A DNA stretch of 26,933 bases, from positions 1-26,933 of the forward strand of contig JABCSP010000006.1 of the NCBI GenBank assembly GCA_018238825.1, given 5' to 3'. This document shows positions 8,230 to 15,589 of this stretch, piece after piece. Below the pieces are notes generated by a model that was not told where the DNA came from, did no database searches, and was given only the letters and a program-made list of their open reading frames with translations. The stretch's first letter is position 1. The number at the start of each line of letters is the position of its first letter. The stretch is from Candidatus Thorarchaeota archaeon. GTDB lineage: Archaea > Asgardarchaeota > Thorarchaeia > Thorarchaeales > Thorarchaeaceae. Position numbers and translations under genes: made by a program.

Positions 8230-8238
8230 GATAAATAG
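8230..8238 (+). promoter_or_regulatory. TATA-like box of the RPA-like gene
   Basis: GATAAATAG lies 44 bases upstream of the ATG at 8282, giving a predicted leader of about 20 bases that contains the AGGTGA ribosome binding site (8267-8272). An ATAAATAG copy is also found at 7657-7664. Confidence 0.5.
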
Positions 8239-8281
8239 GAACTAACTTACTCTATACTAGGAGAAAAGGTGAATCATCCTT

Positions 8282-8974
8282 ATGCGAAAAAGAATGACCG
8301 CAGTCAGAGCCTCCATCTCTGATATTGTGAATGGTACGTTTGGAGAAGATAATGGCGTTCATGTAACATCTTCTTACGGAGTTGAACTTCGACGAGTAGT
8401 GATTGTTGGGTTTGTTGTTAGCAAGTTCAACAAAGAAGCTAGTTCAGACGGAGGAAAGAGGTTCATGAGCATTACACTTGATGATGGAACTGATACTATC
8501 CGTATCAAAGTGTGGGGCGCGGAAGAATCTGCCCTACTTGAAGGAGTCAAGGAAGACATTCTAGCTCTAGTCATAGGGAAGATCCGCAAGTACGAGGATG
8601 AGATCTACATTATTCCAGAGATAGTCAAGGAAATTACAGACCCCAATTTCATGGGACTCCATCTCCTAGAACGCTATCAAGCAATTCTCACTCGTAGCGG
8701 TGTGTCAATGAGTGTGAGTAGCGATGAGGGTCAACAACAATTAACCACCATTATAGGCGGCCCATCTCCAACCTCTTTGACTGGTTTGACAAAACAGATT
8801 CTCAGCTATATTGAACTGCATGCTACTCCAAAGGGTGTGAACTTGAAGGACATTGTGCCTTTCTTTGAACAAAAGGGAAAGGATGCCATTGAAATTCAGA
8901 CAAAAATCTTCAAACTAATTGAAGATGGCTTCATCAATGAGATAACCCCCTCTAGCTATCTTCCTGCAACCTGA
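8282..8974 (+). CDS. RPA32-like single-stranded DNA-binding protein (OB fold plus winged helix)
   Basis: This 230-residue protein probably binds ssDNA in replication and repair. Residues about 35-125 form an OB fold (RRVVIVGFVVSKFN, FMSITLDDGTDTIRIKVWG, DILALVIGKIRKYEDEIYII). Residues about 165-226 look like a winged helix (LTKQILSYIELHATPKGVNL, IFKLIEDGFINEITPS). This domain order is that of eukaryotic RPA2 and some archaeal RPA partners. The start is set by AGGTGA 9 bases upstream of the ATG. Its 5' end and leader have a relic copy at about 6053-6120, indicating former direct linkage to FEN1. aIF2-beta follows 58 bases downstream. A second, different OB-fold protein begins at 26728. Confidence 0.85.
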   Translation: MRKRMTAVRASISDIVNGTFGEDNGVHVTSSYGVELRRVVIVGFVVSKFNKEASSDGGKRFMSITLDDGTDTIRIKVWGAEESALLEGVKEDILALVIGKIRKYEDEIYIIPEIVKEITDPNFMGLHLLERYQAILTRSGVSMSVSSDEGQQQLTTIIGGPSPTSLTGLTKQILSYIELHATPKGVNLKDIVPFFEQKGKDAIEIQTKIFKLIEDGFINEITPSSYLPAT

Positions 8975-9032
8975 TGATTAACAAAGTATGCCGAAACAAT
9001 ACCTTCAATAACGTATATGGGGAAAATCAAGT

Positions 9033-9446
9033 ATGGACGACTATGATAGCCTTCTAGACCGTGCAAGGTCACAGGTCCCAGAAGATGCATTCAATAAATC
9101 CGGAGAGCGATTCAAAGTTCCTGATGTGAGATTGGTAGTTCAGGGTAACCGAAGTCTCTGGCAGAATTTCCAGGACATCATAAACGTCCTTAACCGCCCA
9201 GGAAGAGAAGTTATCAAATTCGTTTCTGGTCAGCTTGGAACTGCTGGAAGTATAGAAGGTGGTAATGCCATCTTCAATGGTAAGTTCACAACAGAGAATG
9301 TCAAGGATGTTCTTAATCGTTACATCGATTCCTATGTCATCTGTCCGGTCTGCACACGACCTGATACTGAGATCAAAAAAATAGGAAAGGGATATTACAT
9401 GGTCTGTAGCGCTTGTGGAGCCCAAACAGCCATTAGACCGGTGTAA
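9033..9446 (+). CDS. eif2b: Translation initiation factor aIF2 subunit beta
   Basis: Beta subunit of the heterotrimeric aIF2 that delivers initiator tRNA to the small ribosomal subunit. The 137 residues match the archaeal family in full. An N-terminal helix is followed by the alpha-beta domain (FKVPDVRLVVQGNRSLWQNF, VIKFVSGQLGTAGSIEGGNA, FNGKFT). A C-terminal zinc ribbon uses C104, C107, C125 and C128. As in other archaea, the eukaryotic lysine-rich N-terminal extension is absent. A GGGGA motif lies 9 bases before the ATG. Confidence 0.97.
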   Translation: MDDYDSLLDRARSQVPEDAFNKSGERFKVPDVRLVVQGNRSLWQNFQDIINVLNRPGREVIKFVSGQLGTAGSIEGGNAIFNGKFTTENVKDVLNRYIDSYVICPVCTRPDTEIKKIGKGYYMVCSACGAQTAIRPV

Positions 9447-9568
9447 GTATCCATACCACTTTACTCCTTTTCTGGAGGTAATTTGAAATCACCATCTTGG
9501 GCATCTGTTTTTGAGTTACAAATCTCTAAAAGCATCGGCTTCCCTTAGTAGAGTGGGAGTATAGGAAG

Positions 9569-10015
9569 ATGTCACCAGGACGGTCCCGTGCCGAAATTGG
9601 CACGTGGGTAGTGATAGTAGCAATCAATTTGCAAGCTATTGCTGGGGTGATGATTCTCGGCTGGACCACCACGTATCCTCATATGCAGGATGATGTCTTG
9701 TTCACGTCAACCTCGTGGATTCTGCTTGCCACCGGTTCATTTCTGCTAGTCGTTGGAGTGTTTCTAGGGGGTCTAGGTTCAAAAAGCGTTAGTAAGGAAT
9801 ATACCGTCATAGAGATTGCCGCTATGAGGAAGAAGGTCACCATTACAGAACTGCAGAGAGAAACAAATCTACCTAGAGAAACAATTGAGCGAATTCTGAG
9901 AGCTGCCCTCATGAACCAGAAACTGACTGGATATCTGGAGAATGACAAGTTCGTGCGTGACACGTCGGTCAGTCCATGGCGGCCTGACTTGGCTTGGGTC
10001 AACGATGATGATTAG
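9569..10015 (+). CDS. Two-helix membrane protein with C-terminal winged-helix-like domain
   Basis: 148 residues. Two hydrophobic segments at about 12-32 (TWVVIVAINLQAIAGVMIL) and 48-69 (SWILLATGSFLLVVGVFLGG) are followed by a soluble domain at 78-130 that resembles a winged helix (YTVIEIAAMRKKVTITELQR, LPRETIERILRAAL, KLTGYLENDKFVRD). This pattern recalls the wHTH of PCI-type proteins; that is a resemblance, not an identification. The start has GTGGGAG 9 bases upstream. It lies between aIF2-beta and DUF424, genes often neighbours in archaea. It could be a membrane-bound regulator or adaptor. Function is unknown. Confidence 0.8.
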   Translation: MSPGRSRAEIGTWVVIVAINLQAIAGVMILGWTTTYPHMQDDVLFTSTSWILLATGSFLLVVGVFLGGLGSKSVSKEYTVIEIAAMRKKVTITELQRETNLPRETIERILRAALMNQKLTGYLENDKFVRDTSVSPWRPDLAWVNDDD

Positions 10016-10040
10016 AGTTGAGATTGCATGACCGCGCGTT

Positions 10041-10080
10041 TAGTTTTATAGAGAAGTTCATATAGACTGGGAATGAACTT
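10041..10080 (+). promoter_or_regulatory. Promoter and perfect dyad upstream of DUF424
   Basis: A TATA-like TAGTTTTATAG begins at 10041. Just after it, AAGTTCAT (10054-10061) and ATGAACTT (10073-10080) form a perfect 8-base inverted repeat with an 11-base spacer. It would overlap the predicted transcription start, a typical place for an operator; alternatively it is a leader hairpin. Confidence 0.4.
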
Positions 10081-10134
10081 ACATAATAGATGCTTCACAA
10101 ACATCAGACCCGTCTAAACTTGGAGCGATTTACA

Positions 10135-10434
10135 ATGCCTAAAATGTACATGCGTGTAAGTGAAACCCGTGATCATTACGTTGTGGCAATCTGTGATAAA
10201 CCACTATTAGGAAAAACACTGAAAGAGGGTCAGATAAATTTCAAGGTGAGCGAAGAATTTTACGGCGGTAATCTTGTTGATTCAAAGACCTGCGTTAATC
10301 ATCTTGAAAAAGCAACAATTGCCAACATGGTTGGAAAGAAAGCTGTACAGACTGCAATAAATGCTGGATTTGTGCATGAACAGGCCATTCTCTATATAGA
10401 TGGACATCCCCATGCACAATGGGTCAAGCTTTAG
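10135..10434 (+). CDS. DUF424 family protein
   Basis: I place the start at the ATG at 10135 (MPKMYMRVSET), preceded by TGGAG 9 bases upstream. A longer frame starts at 10090 but its extra 15 residues do not fit the family. The 99-residue protein shows the conserved archaeal DUF424 pattern: VVAICDKPLLGKTLKEG, VSEEFYGGNLVD, KATIANMVGKKAVQTAI and the C-terminal GHPHAQWVKL. The family is widespread in archaea, near translation genes, and its function is undetermined; a role linked to translation or RNA is suggested only by neighbourhood, here aIF2-beta. Confidence 0.9.
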   Translation: MPKMYMRVSETRDHYVVAICDKPLLGKTLKEGQINFKVSEEFYGGNLVDSKTCVNHLEKATIANMVGKKAVQTAINAGFVHEQAILYIDGHPHAQWVKL

Positions 10435-10453
10435 GATTCTAATTATAAACAAC

Positions 10454-10831
10454 CTAGTGGCTGCGTGGGCCACCGCCACATAAACCATCTCGTTCCATTA
10501 CCTCATGAGTTCCTTCTATGTAGCTACGAATTGCCTCTCCAACAGTACCTTCACTACCTTTGACTACAGAAAGTCCAACCTGCTGGGCATGCATGTAGGG
10601 TCGCATTCCCATACCCAGTGTAATTAGAACATTCACACCTAAACTGGTAAGCTTGTCTACTGGTTCTGCACAAGTAGAATGAGATCCATTAAGTACACTC
10701 TCAACTTCAATTATTTCTCCATCTTTGATTGTAGATACAATGAATGCTTTACAGCGTCCAAAATGCCCACTCACTGTACTATCAAGTCCGTTATCATTTT
10801 CTGCAGTTACTGCAATTCGTTCGACGCTCAT
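10454..10831 (-). CDS. NifX/NifB-type dinitrogenase cofactor-domain protein
   Basis: 125 residues of the dinitrogenase iron-molybdenum cofactor biosynthesis fold: an RNase H-like domain with TAENDNGLDSTVSGHFGRCKAF near the start and NVLITLGMGMRPYMHAQQVG in the middle. Small stand-alone members are common in anaerobic archaea without nitrogenase and are thought to bind Fe-S or metal cofactors; no nitrogenase gene is seen here. The C-terminus GLCGGGPRSH is Gly-rich with a Cys that may bind metal. The ATG directly follows the TAA of the DUF134 gene, with AGGTGAA upstream, so the two are one operon. Confidence 0.9.
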   Translation of the reverse strand: MSVERIAVTAENDNGLDSTVSGHFGRCKAFIVSTIKDGEIIEVESVLNGSHSTCAEPVDKLTSLGVNVLITLGMGMRPYMHAQQVGLSVVKGSEGTVGEAIRSYIEGTHEVMERDGLCGGGPRSH

Positions 10832-11266
10832 TTATTTTTCACCTGGTCTTCTACCTTTTTCCCACCGTAGCCAACGTAGCCTTGTAGATCCACATTTTTG
10901 GCAGGTACTCTTGTTTTCAGAGGACATATCCACAGATGCCCCACAATCAAGACATTCCAAGATACCTGTTCCATCGGATAGCCGGTATTCTCCTCCTTCT
11001 ATTCGAAGAACGAAACCTTGTACTAATCCACTAGCTACCTTGTGACGTGCTGATGAAAGCACTCTGTTGAATGTTGGCTGGCTTATCTCCATCGCAGTAC
11101 TTGCATCTCTCTGACTCAGTCCTTCGAAGTCTGCCAGTCTTAATGCCTCGAATTCACCAATTGTGATTAGAATCTCTTCTAGTTCTCTAGTCGGAATGCC
11201 AGCTGGCTTGTAAACTGAAACATGTGGTTCTTTTGTTACAAGTCTGTGCCGCTTTCTTCGAGGCAT
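10832..11266 (-). CDS. DUF134 family helix-turn-helix regulator with zinc ribbon
   Basis: 144 residues. The basic N-terminus MPRRKRHRLV and the segment at about 36-75 (GEFEALRLADFEGLSQRDAS, MEISQPTFNRVLSSARHKV) form the sigma-70 region-4-like HTH typical of DUF134. The C-terminal part adds a zinc ribbon with C105, C108, C122 and C125 (CLDCG, CQKCG). DUF134 proteins are predicted DNA-binding proteins commonly next to NifX/NifB-like genes, as here. Autoregulation through the dyad just upstream (11273-11303) is plausible. The partner gene follows with no gap. Confidence 0.9.
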   Translation of the reverse strand: MPRRKRHRLVTKEPHVSVYKPAGIPTRELEEILITIGEFEALRLADFEGLSQRDASTAMEISQPTFNRVLSSARHKVASGLVQGFVLRIEGGEYRLSDGTGILECLDCGASVDMSSENKSTCQKCGSTRLRWLRWEKGRRPGEK

Positions 11267-11272
11267 ATATTT

Positions 11273-11312
11273 TCACAAGAATAGACTAACAAAAGACTTG
11301 TGATATAATCAA
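11273..11312 (-). promoter_or_regulatory. Candidate operator and TATA box of the DUF134-NifX operon
   Basis: TCACAAG (11273-11279) and CTTGTGA (11297-11303) form a 7-base dyad with a 17-base spacer, immediately upstream of the DUF134 ATG. A minus-strand TATA-like GATTATATC overlaps the outer arm (about 11303-11311). A repressor bound here would block the transcription start. Binding by DUF134 itself is an inference. Confidence 0.4.
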
Positions 11313-11341
11313 ATTACGATATAGTAGTTGTATAGACCACA

Positions 11342-11348
11342 TTTTAAA
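11342..11348 (+). promoter_or_regulatory. TATA-like box of NMD3
   Basis: TTTTAAA lies about 36 bases upstream of the TTG start at 11381. The predicted transcription start near 11372 leaves a leader of about 9 bases without a Shine-Dalgarno motif, so this mRNA is probably near-leaderless. Confidence 0.4.
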
Positions 11349-11380
11349 CGAACATACACCGTAAACTGACGTTGATTTAA

Positions 11381-12481
11381 TTGGCAGCACCTTGTTATCT
11401 GTGTGGAGACGAAGCAGTCGTAGATGGTCTCTGCAATAATTGCTACGATGAACAGCATCCTCTAATGGAGGTTTCTACACCAATCCCTTTACTTGCATGC
11501 AAGAAATGTGGATCTGTCAAAATCCCCGGCGGATGGCAAAAGATAATCATTGGAAAAATGAATCAGGAAGAATTAGCAGGAAAACAGATTGAGATTATTT
11601 TAGAACCCGAGATTAAGCTATTTGCCAAGGGAATTACCCTCTCTCTTGAAGAAGAAAAGAAACTAGACAGGGTTACTCACCTTGTAGTGCACGCTTCTGG
11701 AAAATCTCATGAAAGTATTCCACCTCATGAAGAACAACATAAAGTTGAGATTAGATTCAGATACGGTACCTGTGATACGTGTGGAATGATGAGTGGAGGC
11801 TATTATGAAGCAATCATTCAGATGCGTGCTGATGGTCGTGAAATCTCTGATGAGGAAAAAAAAGAGATGACGAAGACAGTTACCGATATGACCGTAGCGA
11901 GGTACAAGTCTGATGATAAGGCATTCATCACAATGATAAACGATGACAAGTATGGAATTGATTACTATGTTGGATCTGAATATCTAGCAAGGGATATAGC
12001 TGACAAATTTGAGAGTCGATATATTGCAGAACGGAAAGAGAACTACAAGTTAATCGGTGAAGACAAAACTGGAAAGAAAAAGTATAGAACTACTATACTC
12101 CTCAGACTCCCGAGATTTTCAGTTAGCGATTTCATTTTGATCAACGAACAACCATGTCAAGTACTTACTATGGCTCGCAATACTTTAACCTGCTACAACC
12201 TTGTCAGACGAGAACGATTCTCAATTAATCCGAAAAATGCAAGATGGAGAACTATATCATACCTGGCACCACTTACAGATCGTCGCGAGTTCATGGTTGT
12301 TACTCATGTCTATGGTCAACCAGTTCAGATTATGGATTCTAAAAGTTTTGATATTTCTGAAGTAGAAGAGTCTGCTTTTGATTCCGAAATTATTTCTGGG
12401 GCAAAAATCTATGGCCTCTTTATTGAGGACCAGCTCTATCTACTTCCAGACCAAACACAATTTGATGTCGCAGAGACCTGA
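11381..12481 (+). CDS. nmd3: NMD3 homologue, ribosomal large-subunit biogenesis/export adaptor family
   Basis: 366 residues. Eukaryotic NMD3 carries 60S subunits out of the nucleus; archaeal homologues probably act in 50S maturation. The N-terminus has paired zinc knuckles (C5/C8, C18/C21, C40/C43, C131/C134: CYLCG, CNNC, CKKCG, CDTCG). The alpha-beta core after residue 140 includes DKYGIDYYVGSEYLARDIAD, and SH3/OB-like strands near the end include VSDFILINEQPCQVL. The start is TTG: an in-frame ATG at codon 29 would delete the first conserved zinc knuckles, and the TATA position fits the TTG. The protein is shorter than eukaryotic NMD3 because the nuclear export tail is absent. Confidence 0.93.
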   Translation: MAAPCYLCGDEAVVDGLCNNCYDEQHPLMEVSTPIPLLACKKCGSVKIPGGWQKIIIGKMNQEELAGKQIEIILEPEIKLFAKGITLSLEEEKKLDRVTHLVVHASGKSHESIPPHEEQHKVEIRFRYGTCDTCGMMSGGYYEAIIQMRADGREISDEEKKEMTKTVTDMTVARYKSDDKAFITMINDDKYGIDYYVGSEYLARDIADKFESRYIAERKENYKLIGEDKTGKKKYRTTILLRLPRFSVSDFILINEQPCQVLTMARNTLTCYNLVRRERFSINPKNARWRTISYLAPLTDRREFMVVTHVYGQPVQIMDSKSFDISEVEESAFDSEIISGAKIYGLFIEDQLYLLPDQTQFDVAET

Positions 12482-12586
12482 TTGTAATCATTGTTAACAA
12501 ACAATTCAATACGCTTAAATGCTTCACAATGGATTTACGGTTTGTCGCTTGAGGATTCAGGTCCAGCGGCATATTGGAGGAATATT

Positions 12587-12922
12587 TTGTCCTATAAGAA
12601 GCGTAAACGACGTGGAGGCCCACCTCCTGGTAGTACTGAACCAATGAGAGTTAGGACTCCCAGAGAAAGAGATGGTGAGATGTTCGGAATCATCATCCAG
12701 ATGTTAGGTTTTGATCGAGTAAGAGTAAGGTGTGAGGATGGCAATATCCGAATCGGAAGAATTCCTGGTCGAATGAAGAAGAGGGTCTGGATGAGAGTTG
12801 GTGATACAGTCCTATTAGTTCCTTGGGATTTCCAGACTGATGAGAAGTGCGATATAGCTTATCGATATCGAGGGAACGAACTAGATTGGTTGGAGAAAAG
12901 AGGCTTACTCAAAGTATTTTGA
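12587..12922 (+). CDS. eif1a: Translation initiation factor aIF1A
   Basis: The start is a TTG at 12587 with GGAGG 6 bases upstream. The frame is open further upstream, to 12491, but those residues are unlike the family. The 111-residue protein begins SYKKRKRRGGPPPGS after the initiator and contains the S1-type OB fold of IF1A (GEMFGIIIQMLGFDRVRVRC, NIRIGRIPGRMKKRVWMRVG, DTVLLVPWDFQTDEKCDIAY) and a short C-terminal helix (LDWLEKRGLL). It binds the A site of the small subunit during start-site selection. It precedes RIO1 and the KH protein, a recurrent archaeal set. Confidence 0.95.
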   Translation: MSYKKRKRRGGPPPGSTEPMRVRTPRERDGEMFGIIIQMLGFDRVRVRCEDGNIRIGRIPGRMKKRVWMRVGDTVLLVPWDFQTDEKCDIAYRYRGNELDWLEKRGLLKVF

Positions 12923-12998
12923 AAAGGCCAAATCTTTTCTAAGCTCACTCCCTTTACATTAGATGCAAATACCCTGAATTAGTGGAAGGTATTCATAG

Positions 12999-13787
12999 TT
13001 GAAACGAGCAGAAAATAAACACGAACAATATCAAAAAGAACTAGACCGGCGTAAGATGAAACGTCGGAAAGATGTAGATGAATTCAAGGTAGTAGAAGGT
13101 GTAATTGATCCTCCTACAATGAAGATACTCTACAAGCTACTAAATCGTGGAACTCTCTCTGCATTACATGGTGCAATAAGCACAGGTAAAGAAGCTAATG
13201 TATACAAAGGAATTGATGCTGATGGAATTCCAGTTGCTGTGAAGATATACAGAGTCAGCACTGCTGAAACCGATTTCATGTTGGAGTATATCGTTGGAGA
13301 CCCTCGTTTTAAACGAGTTAAACGTCGAAGCCGTTCACTGATTCCACAATGGGCTTCAAAGGAGTTCAAGAACCTCAAGCGATATCAAGCAGCAGGAATT
13401 CGTGTTCCAAACCCTATTGATATAGAACGTAATGTCATGATAATGGAATTCATAGGCGATAGTGAAAATTCACTTGCCGCTCCATTGTTAAAGAATGTAG
13501 AAATCCCCGATCCTGTGAAGACATTTAATGAAATTATCAGAATGATTCTGAAAGGATATACAAAAGCTGGTCTTGTACATGCTGACCTGAGCGAATACAA
13601 TATTCTCTGGTCTGACGGTCCTGTATTCATTGATGTTTCTCAATCAGTTCTGCTTGCTCATGACAACGCGAAAAAGTATCTGTTCCGTGACATTCAAAAC
13701 ATAGTCCGTTTCTTCAAGAAACTCGGTGTAGAAACCGATAAACCTGAAGTGATTGCTCGATACATTGTTGCAGCTGGTGAGAAATAG
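12999..13787 (+). CDS. rio1: RIO1 family serine protein kinase
   Basis: 262 residues. RIO1 is an atypical kinase/ATPase needed for final maturation of the small ribosomal subunit. Visible features are the glycine-loop equivalent STGKEANVYKG (61-71), lysine K82 (VAVKIYRV), the catalytic loop HADLSEYNILW with D196 and N201, and the metal-binding D212 in FIDVSQSV. The N-terminus is basic (DRRKMKRRKD). The start is TTG with GGAAGGT 8 bases before it; no nearby ATG fits. The stop is one base from the ATG of the KH gene, so the two are co-transcribed and both serve 30S biogenesis. Confidence 0.96.
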   Translation: MKRAENKHEQYQKELDRRKMKRRKDVDEFKVVEGVIDPPTMKILYKLLNRGTLSALHGAISTGKEANVYKGIDADGIPVAVKIYRVSTAETDFMLEYIVGDPRFKRVKRRSRSLIPQWASKEFKNLKRYQAAGIRVPNPIDIERNVMIMEFIGDSENSLAAPLLKNVEIPDPVKTFNEIIRMILKGYTKAGLVHADLSEYNILWSDGPVFIDVSQSVLLAHDNAKKYLFRDIQNIVRFFKKLGVETDKPEVIARYIVAAGEK

Positions 13788-13788
13788 A

Positions 13789-14355
13789 ATGGCATTTCAA
13801 GAAACAATCAGGGTACCTGCTGATAGAGTTGGTGTCATCGTTGGACGTAATGGAAGGGTTCGAAGACGAATAGAACAACTAACTAACGTCAAGCTTAACA
13901 TTGACTCTGAGGGCGCTGTAACTATTAGAAGTCCTACTCAGTCTGAAAATCCTGTGCTTGCTTGGAAAGCTCGTGATATTGTTCGTGCGATAGCACGAGG
14001 CTTCAGTCCTAAGAATGCTTTGAGCCTTGTCGATGAAGACATGATGCTCATAATAATATCACTTCGAGACGCAGTAGGAACTTCTGCGAATCAATTGAAG
14101 CGTGTAGCTGGAAGGATAATCGGTGAAAATGGTCGTACAAGAAGGGTCATAGAAGAAGTCACGGAAACAAAAATCACAATTTATGGTCGAACAGTTTCTA
14201 TTATTGGTATGAATCCTGGATTAGATTATGCACGAAGAGCTGTTGAGATGCTCATCACTGGAGCCCCACACAGTGCAGTCTATACCCGGTTAGAACGTAT
14301 GCGTCGCGACATGAATCGTCAGAGTGCAGAGCTGTGGGAAGATACCGATTTGTAA
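13789..14355 (+). CDS. Dim2/Pno1/Krr1-type KH-domain RNA-binding protein
   Basis: I place the start at the ATG at 13789, one base after the RIO1 stop and with GGTGAG 8 bases upstream; the longer frame starting at 13753 lies inside RIO1. The 188-residue protein has two KH domains: GVIVGRNGRVRRRIE (15-29) and GRIIGENGRTRRVIEE (108-123). A helical tail at 164-180 (VYTRLERMRRDMNRQ) matches the archaeal Dim2 homologue that partners aIF2-alpha and binds the 3' end of 16S rRNA. Its coupling to RIO1 supports a role in small-subunit maturation. Confidence 0.93.
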   Translation: MAFQETIRVPADRVGVIVGRNGRVRRRIEQLTNVKLNIDSEGAVTIRSPTQSENPVLAWKARDIVRAIARGFSPKNALSLVDEDMMLIIISLRDAVGTSANQLKRVAGRIIGENGRTRRVIEEVTETKITIYGRTVSIIGMNPGLDYARRAVEMLITGAPHSAVYTRLERMRRDMNRQSAELWEDTDL

Positions 14356-14372
14356 ATCATTGGTTTATTGAA

Positions 14373-15410
14373 CTAGATAAGACCGAGACCAATGGGAATT
14401 CCAAGAATATACAAGATTAACGCACCATAGACTAGTATTGCTTGGAAAAGCAATAAGAGGTTTACATTTCGCTTCTCAGTCATATTGTTGAAGAAGTGAG
14501 GAAGTATCCAGTAGACTGTGAATGGTCCAACAACTTCTAGGGACCCATCATCTCTTGGTTTTGCGAATTTTACCCATTCAATTTTATTCCGTTTAACATA
14601 GATTCGGTAGATAAGATAGAGAAGGAAGTTGATTGCAAATGGTGCATACATCAAAATTGCAAGTCTGTCCATGTTTCCTATGATCAATGCAGCTGCTATT
14701 GCAGCACCTATTGGTAGTCTGCCAACATCGCCTGGGAGTACCTTTGCTGGATACCTATTGAATATCAAGAATCCAAAAGATGCTCCGAGAAGTGTGGCTG
14801 CCACAATACCTGCTTGCAATTGTTGTGGTGACATCGAGGACCCTTGAATGAAAGGTATTAGAAGAACGTATAGAACAAGACCCGAAGCATTGATAGTGCT
14901 AAGGCCCACCTCAAGGCCATTCATTCCACCATACATGTTTGTCGAGTCTATAATGAATGTCATCATAAGCGGTACAATGATGAGTGCGTAGGCAACACCA
15001 AAATTTACTGTACCTATGAACGGAATATTCATGGTAGGTGTTCCAACACTTACCGCAATCATTGGAATGGTTGCAACCATTGGAAGGATGATTTTTGTTT
15101 TATTACTGAAATCTAGGTGGTCATCCAATAGACCAATCATACTTGCTAATAATATGGACACAAGTGCTGCGAATATTCCAACCATCTCTACGGTGAAGGT
15201 TTGAAAGGTAGTCAATCCGACTACTGCTAGAAGTGCAAAAACGATTCCGAAAAGTAGTACAAAGCCACCGCCCTTCGGAATTTCTGGTCTGTCCATTTTG
15301 TGAACATCTATGCCTGTGATCTTTTTTTCCTTGAGAATCTTAATTGCCTTAGGCAAGAATATTACAACTGTAAAAAATGAAATAAGGACTGCAATTAGAA
15401 TCTCAAGCAT
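14373..15410 (-). CDS. Polyprenyl-phosphate GlcNAc-1-phosphate transferase (Alg7/MraY/WecA family)
   Basis: Integral membrane enzyme that moves a sugar-1-phosphate, usually GlcNAc-1-P, from UDP-sugar to a polyprenyl phosphate, the first step of lipid-linked oligosaccharide assembly. The start is the ATG at 15410, with AGGTG 7 bases upstream; a GTG at 15431 is the alternative. The 345 residues contain the signature loops: PKGGGF (46-51), LLDDHLDFSNKTK (94-106), DSTNMYGGMNGLE (155-167) and PAKVLPGDVGRLPIG (221-235), amid about ten hydrophobic helices. The N-to-S change in DSTNMYGG and the PGDVG motif fit the archaeal/eukaryotic GPT branch better than MraY, but the sugar is not certain. It is divergent from the ribophorin-I-like gene. 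Confidence 0.92.
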   Translation of the reverse strand: MLEILIAVLISFFTVVIFLPKAIKILKEKKITGIDVHKMDRPEIPKGGGFVLLFGIVFALLAVVGLTTFQTFTVEMVGIFAALVSILLASMIGLLDDHLDFSNKTKIILPMVATIPMIAVSVGTPTMNIPFIGTVNFGVAYALIIVPLMMTFIIDSTNMYGGMNGLEVGLSTINASGLVLYVLLIPFIQGSSMSPQQLQAGIVAATLLGASFGFLIFNRYPAKVLPGDVGRLPIGAAIAAALIIGNMDRLAILMYAPFAINFLLYLIYRIYVKRNKIEWVKFAKPRDDGSLEVVGPFTVYWILPHFFNNMTEKRNVNLLLLFQAILVYGALILYILGIPIGLGLI

Positions 15411-15431
15411 ATTAGTACACCTTTCTAACAC

Positions 15432-15589
15432 TACTCATTGTGTTTCAGTTTTGACCTTTTCGGACCACCTGCTTCTTTTGTACGTGCTTTCAACAACCAT
15501 AAGCTATAATAAGAAACCAAAGCTCGACCGCATCATTCATGGGTCAGTGGACCCTACAAAAAACCCCTAAAAATTAACGGTGATTCGTA
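15432..15589. promoter_or_regulatory. Divergent promoter region between the GPT and ribophorin-like genes
   Basis: The 158-base region has GCTATAATAAG near 15502-15512, a TATA-like element readable both ways, and a 5-base stem GGGTC-AGTG-GACCC at 15541-15554 in the leader of the plus-strand gene. Shared promoter space suggests co-regulation of the two genes. Confidence 0.35.

Noticed and set aside
12491..12586. Upstream in-frame extension of aIF1A (32 codons).
   Set aside because: The extension is unlike the family, and a GGAGG stands 6 bases before the TTG at 12587.
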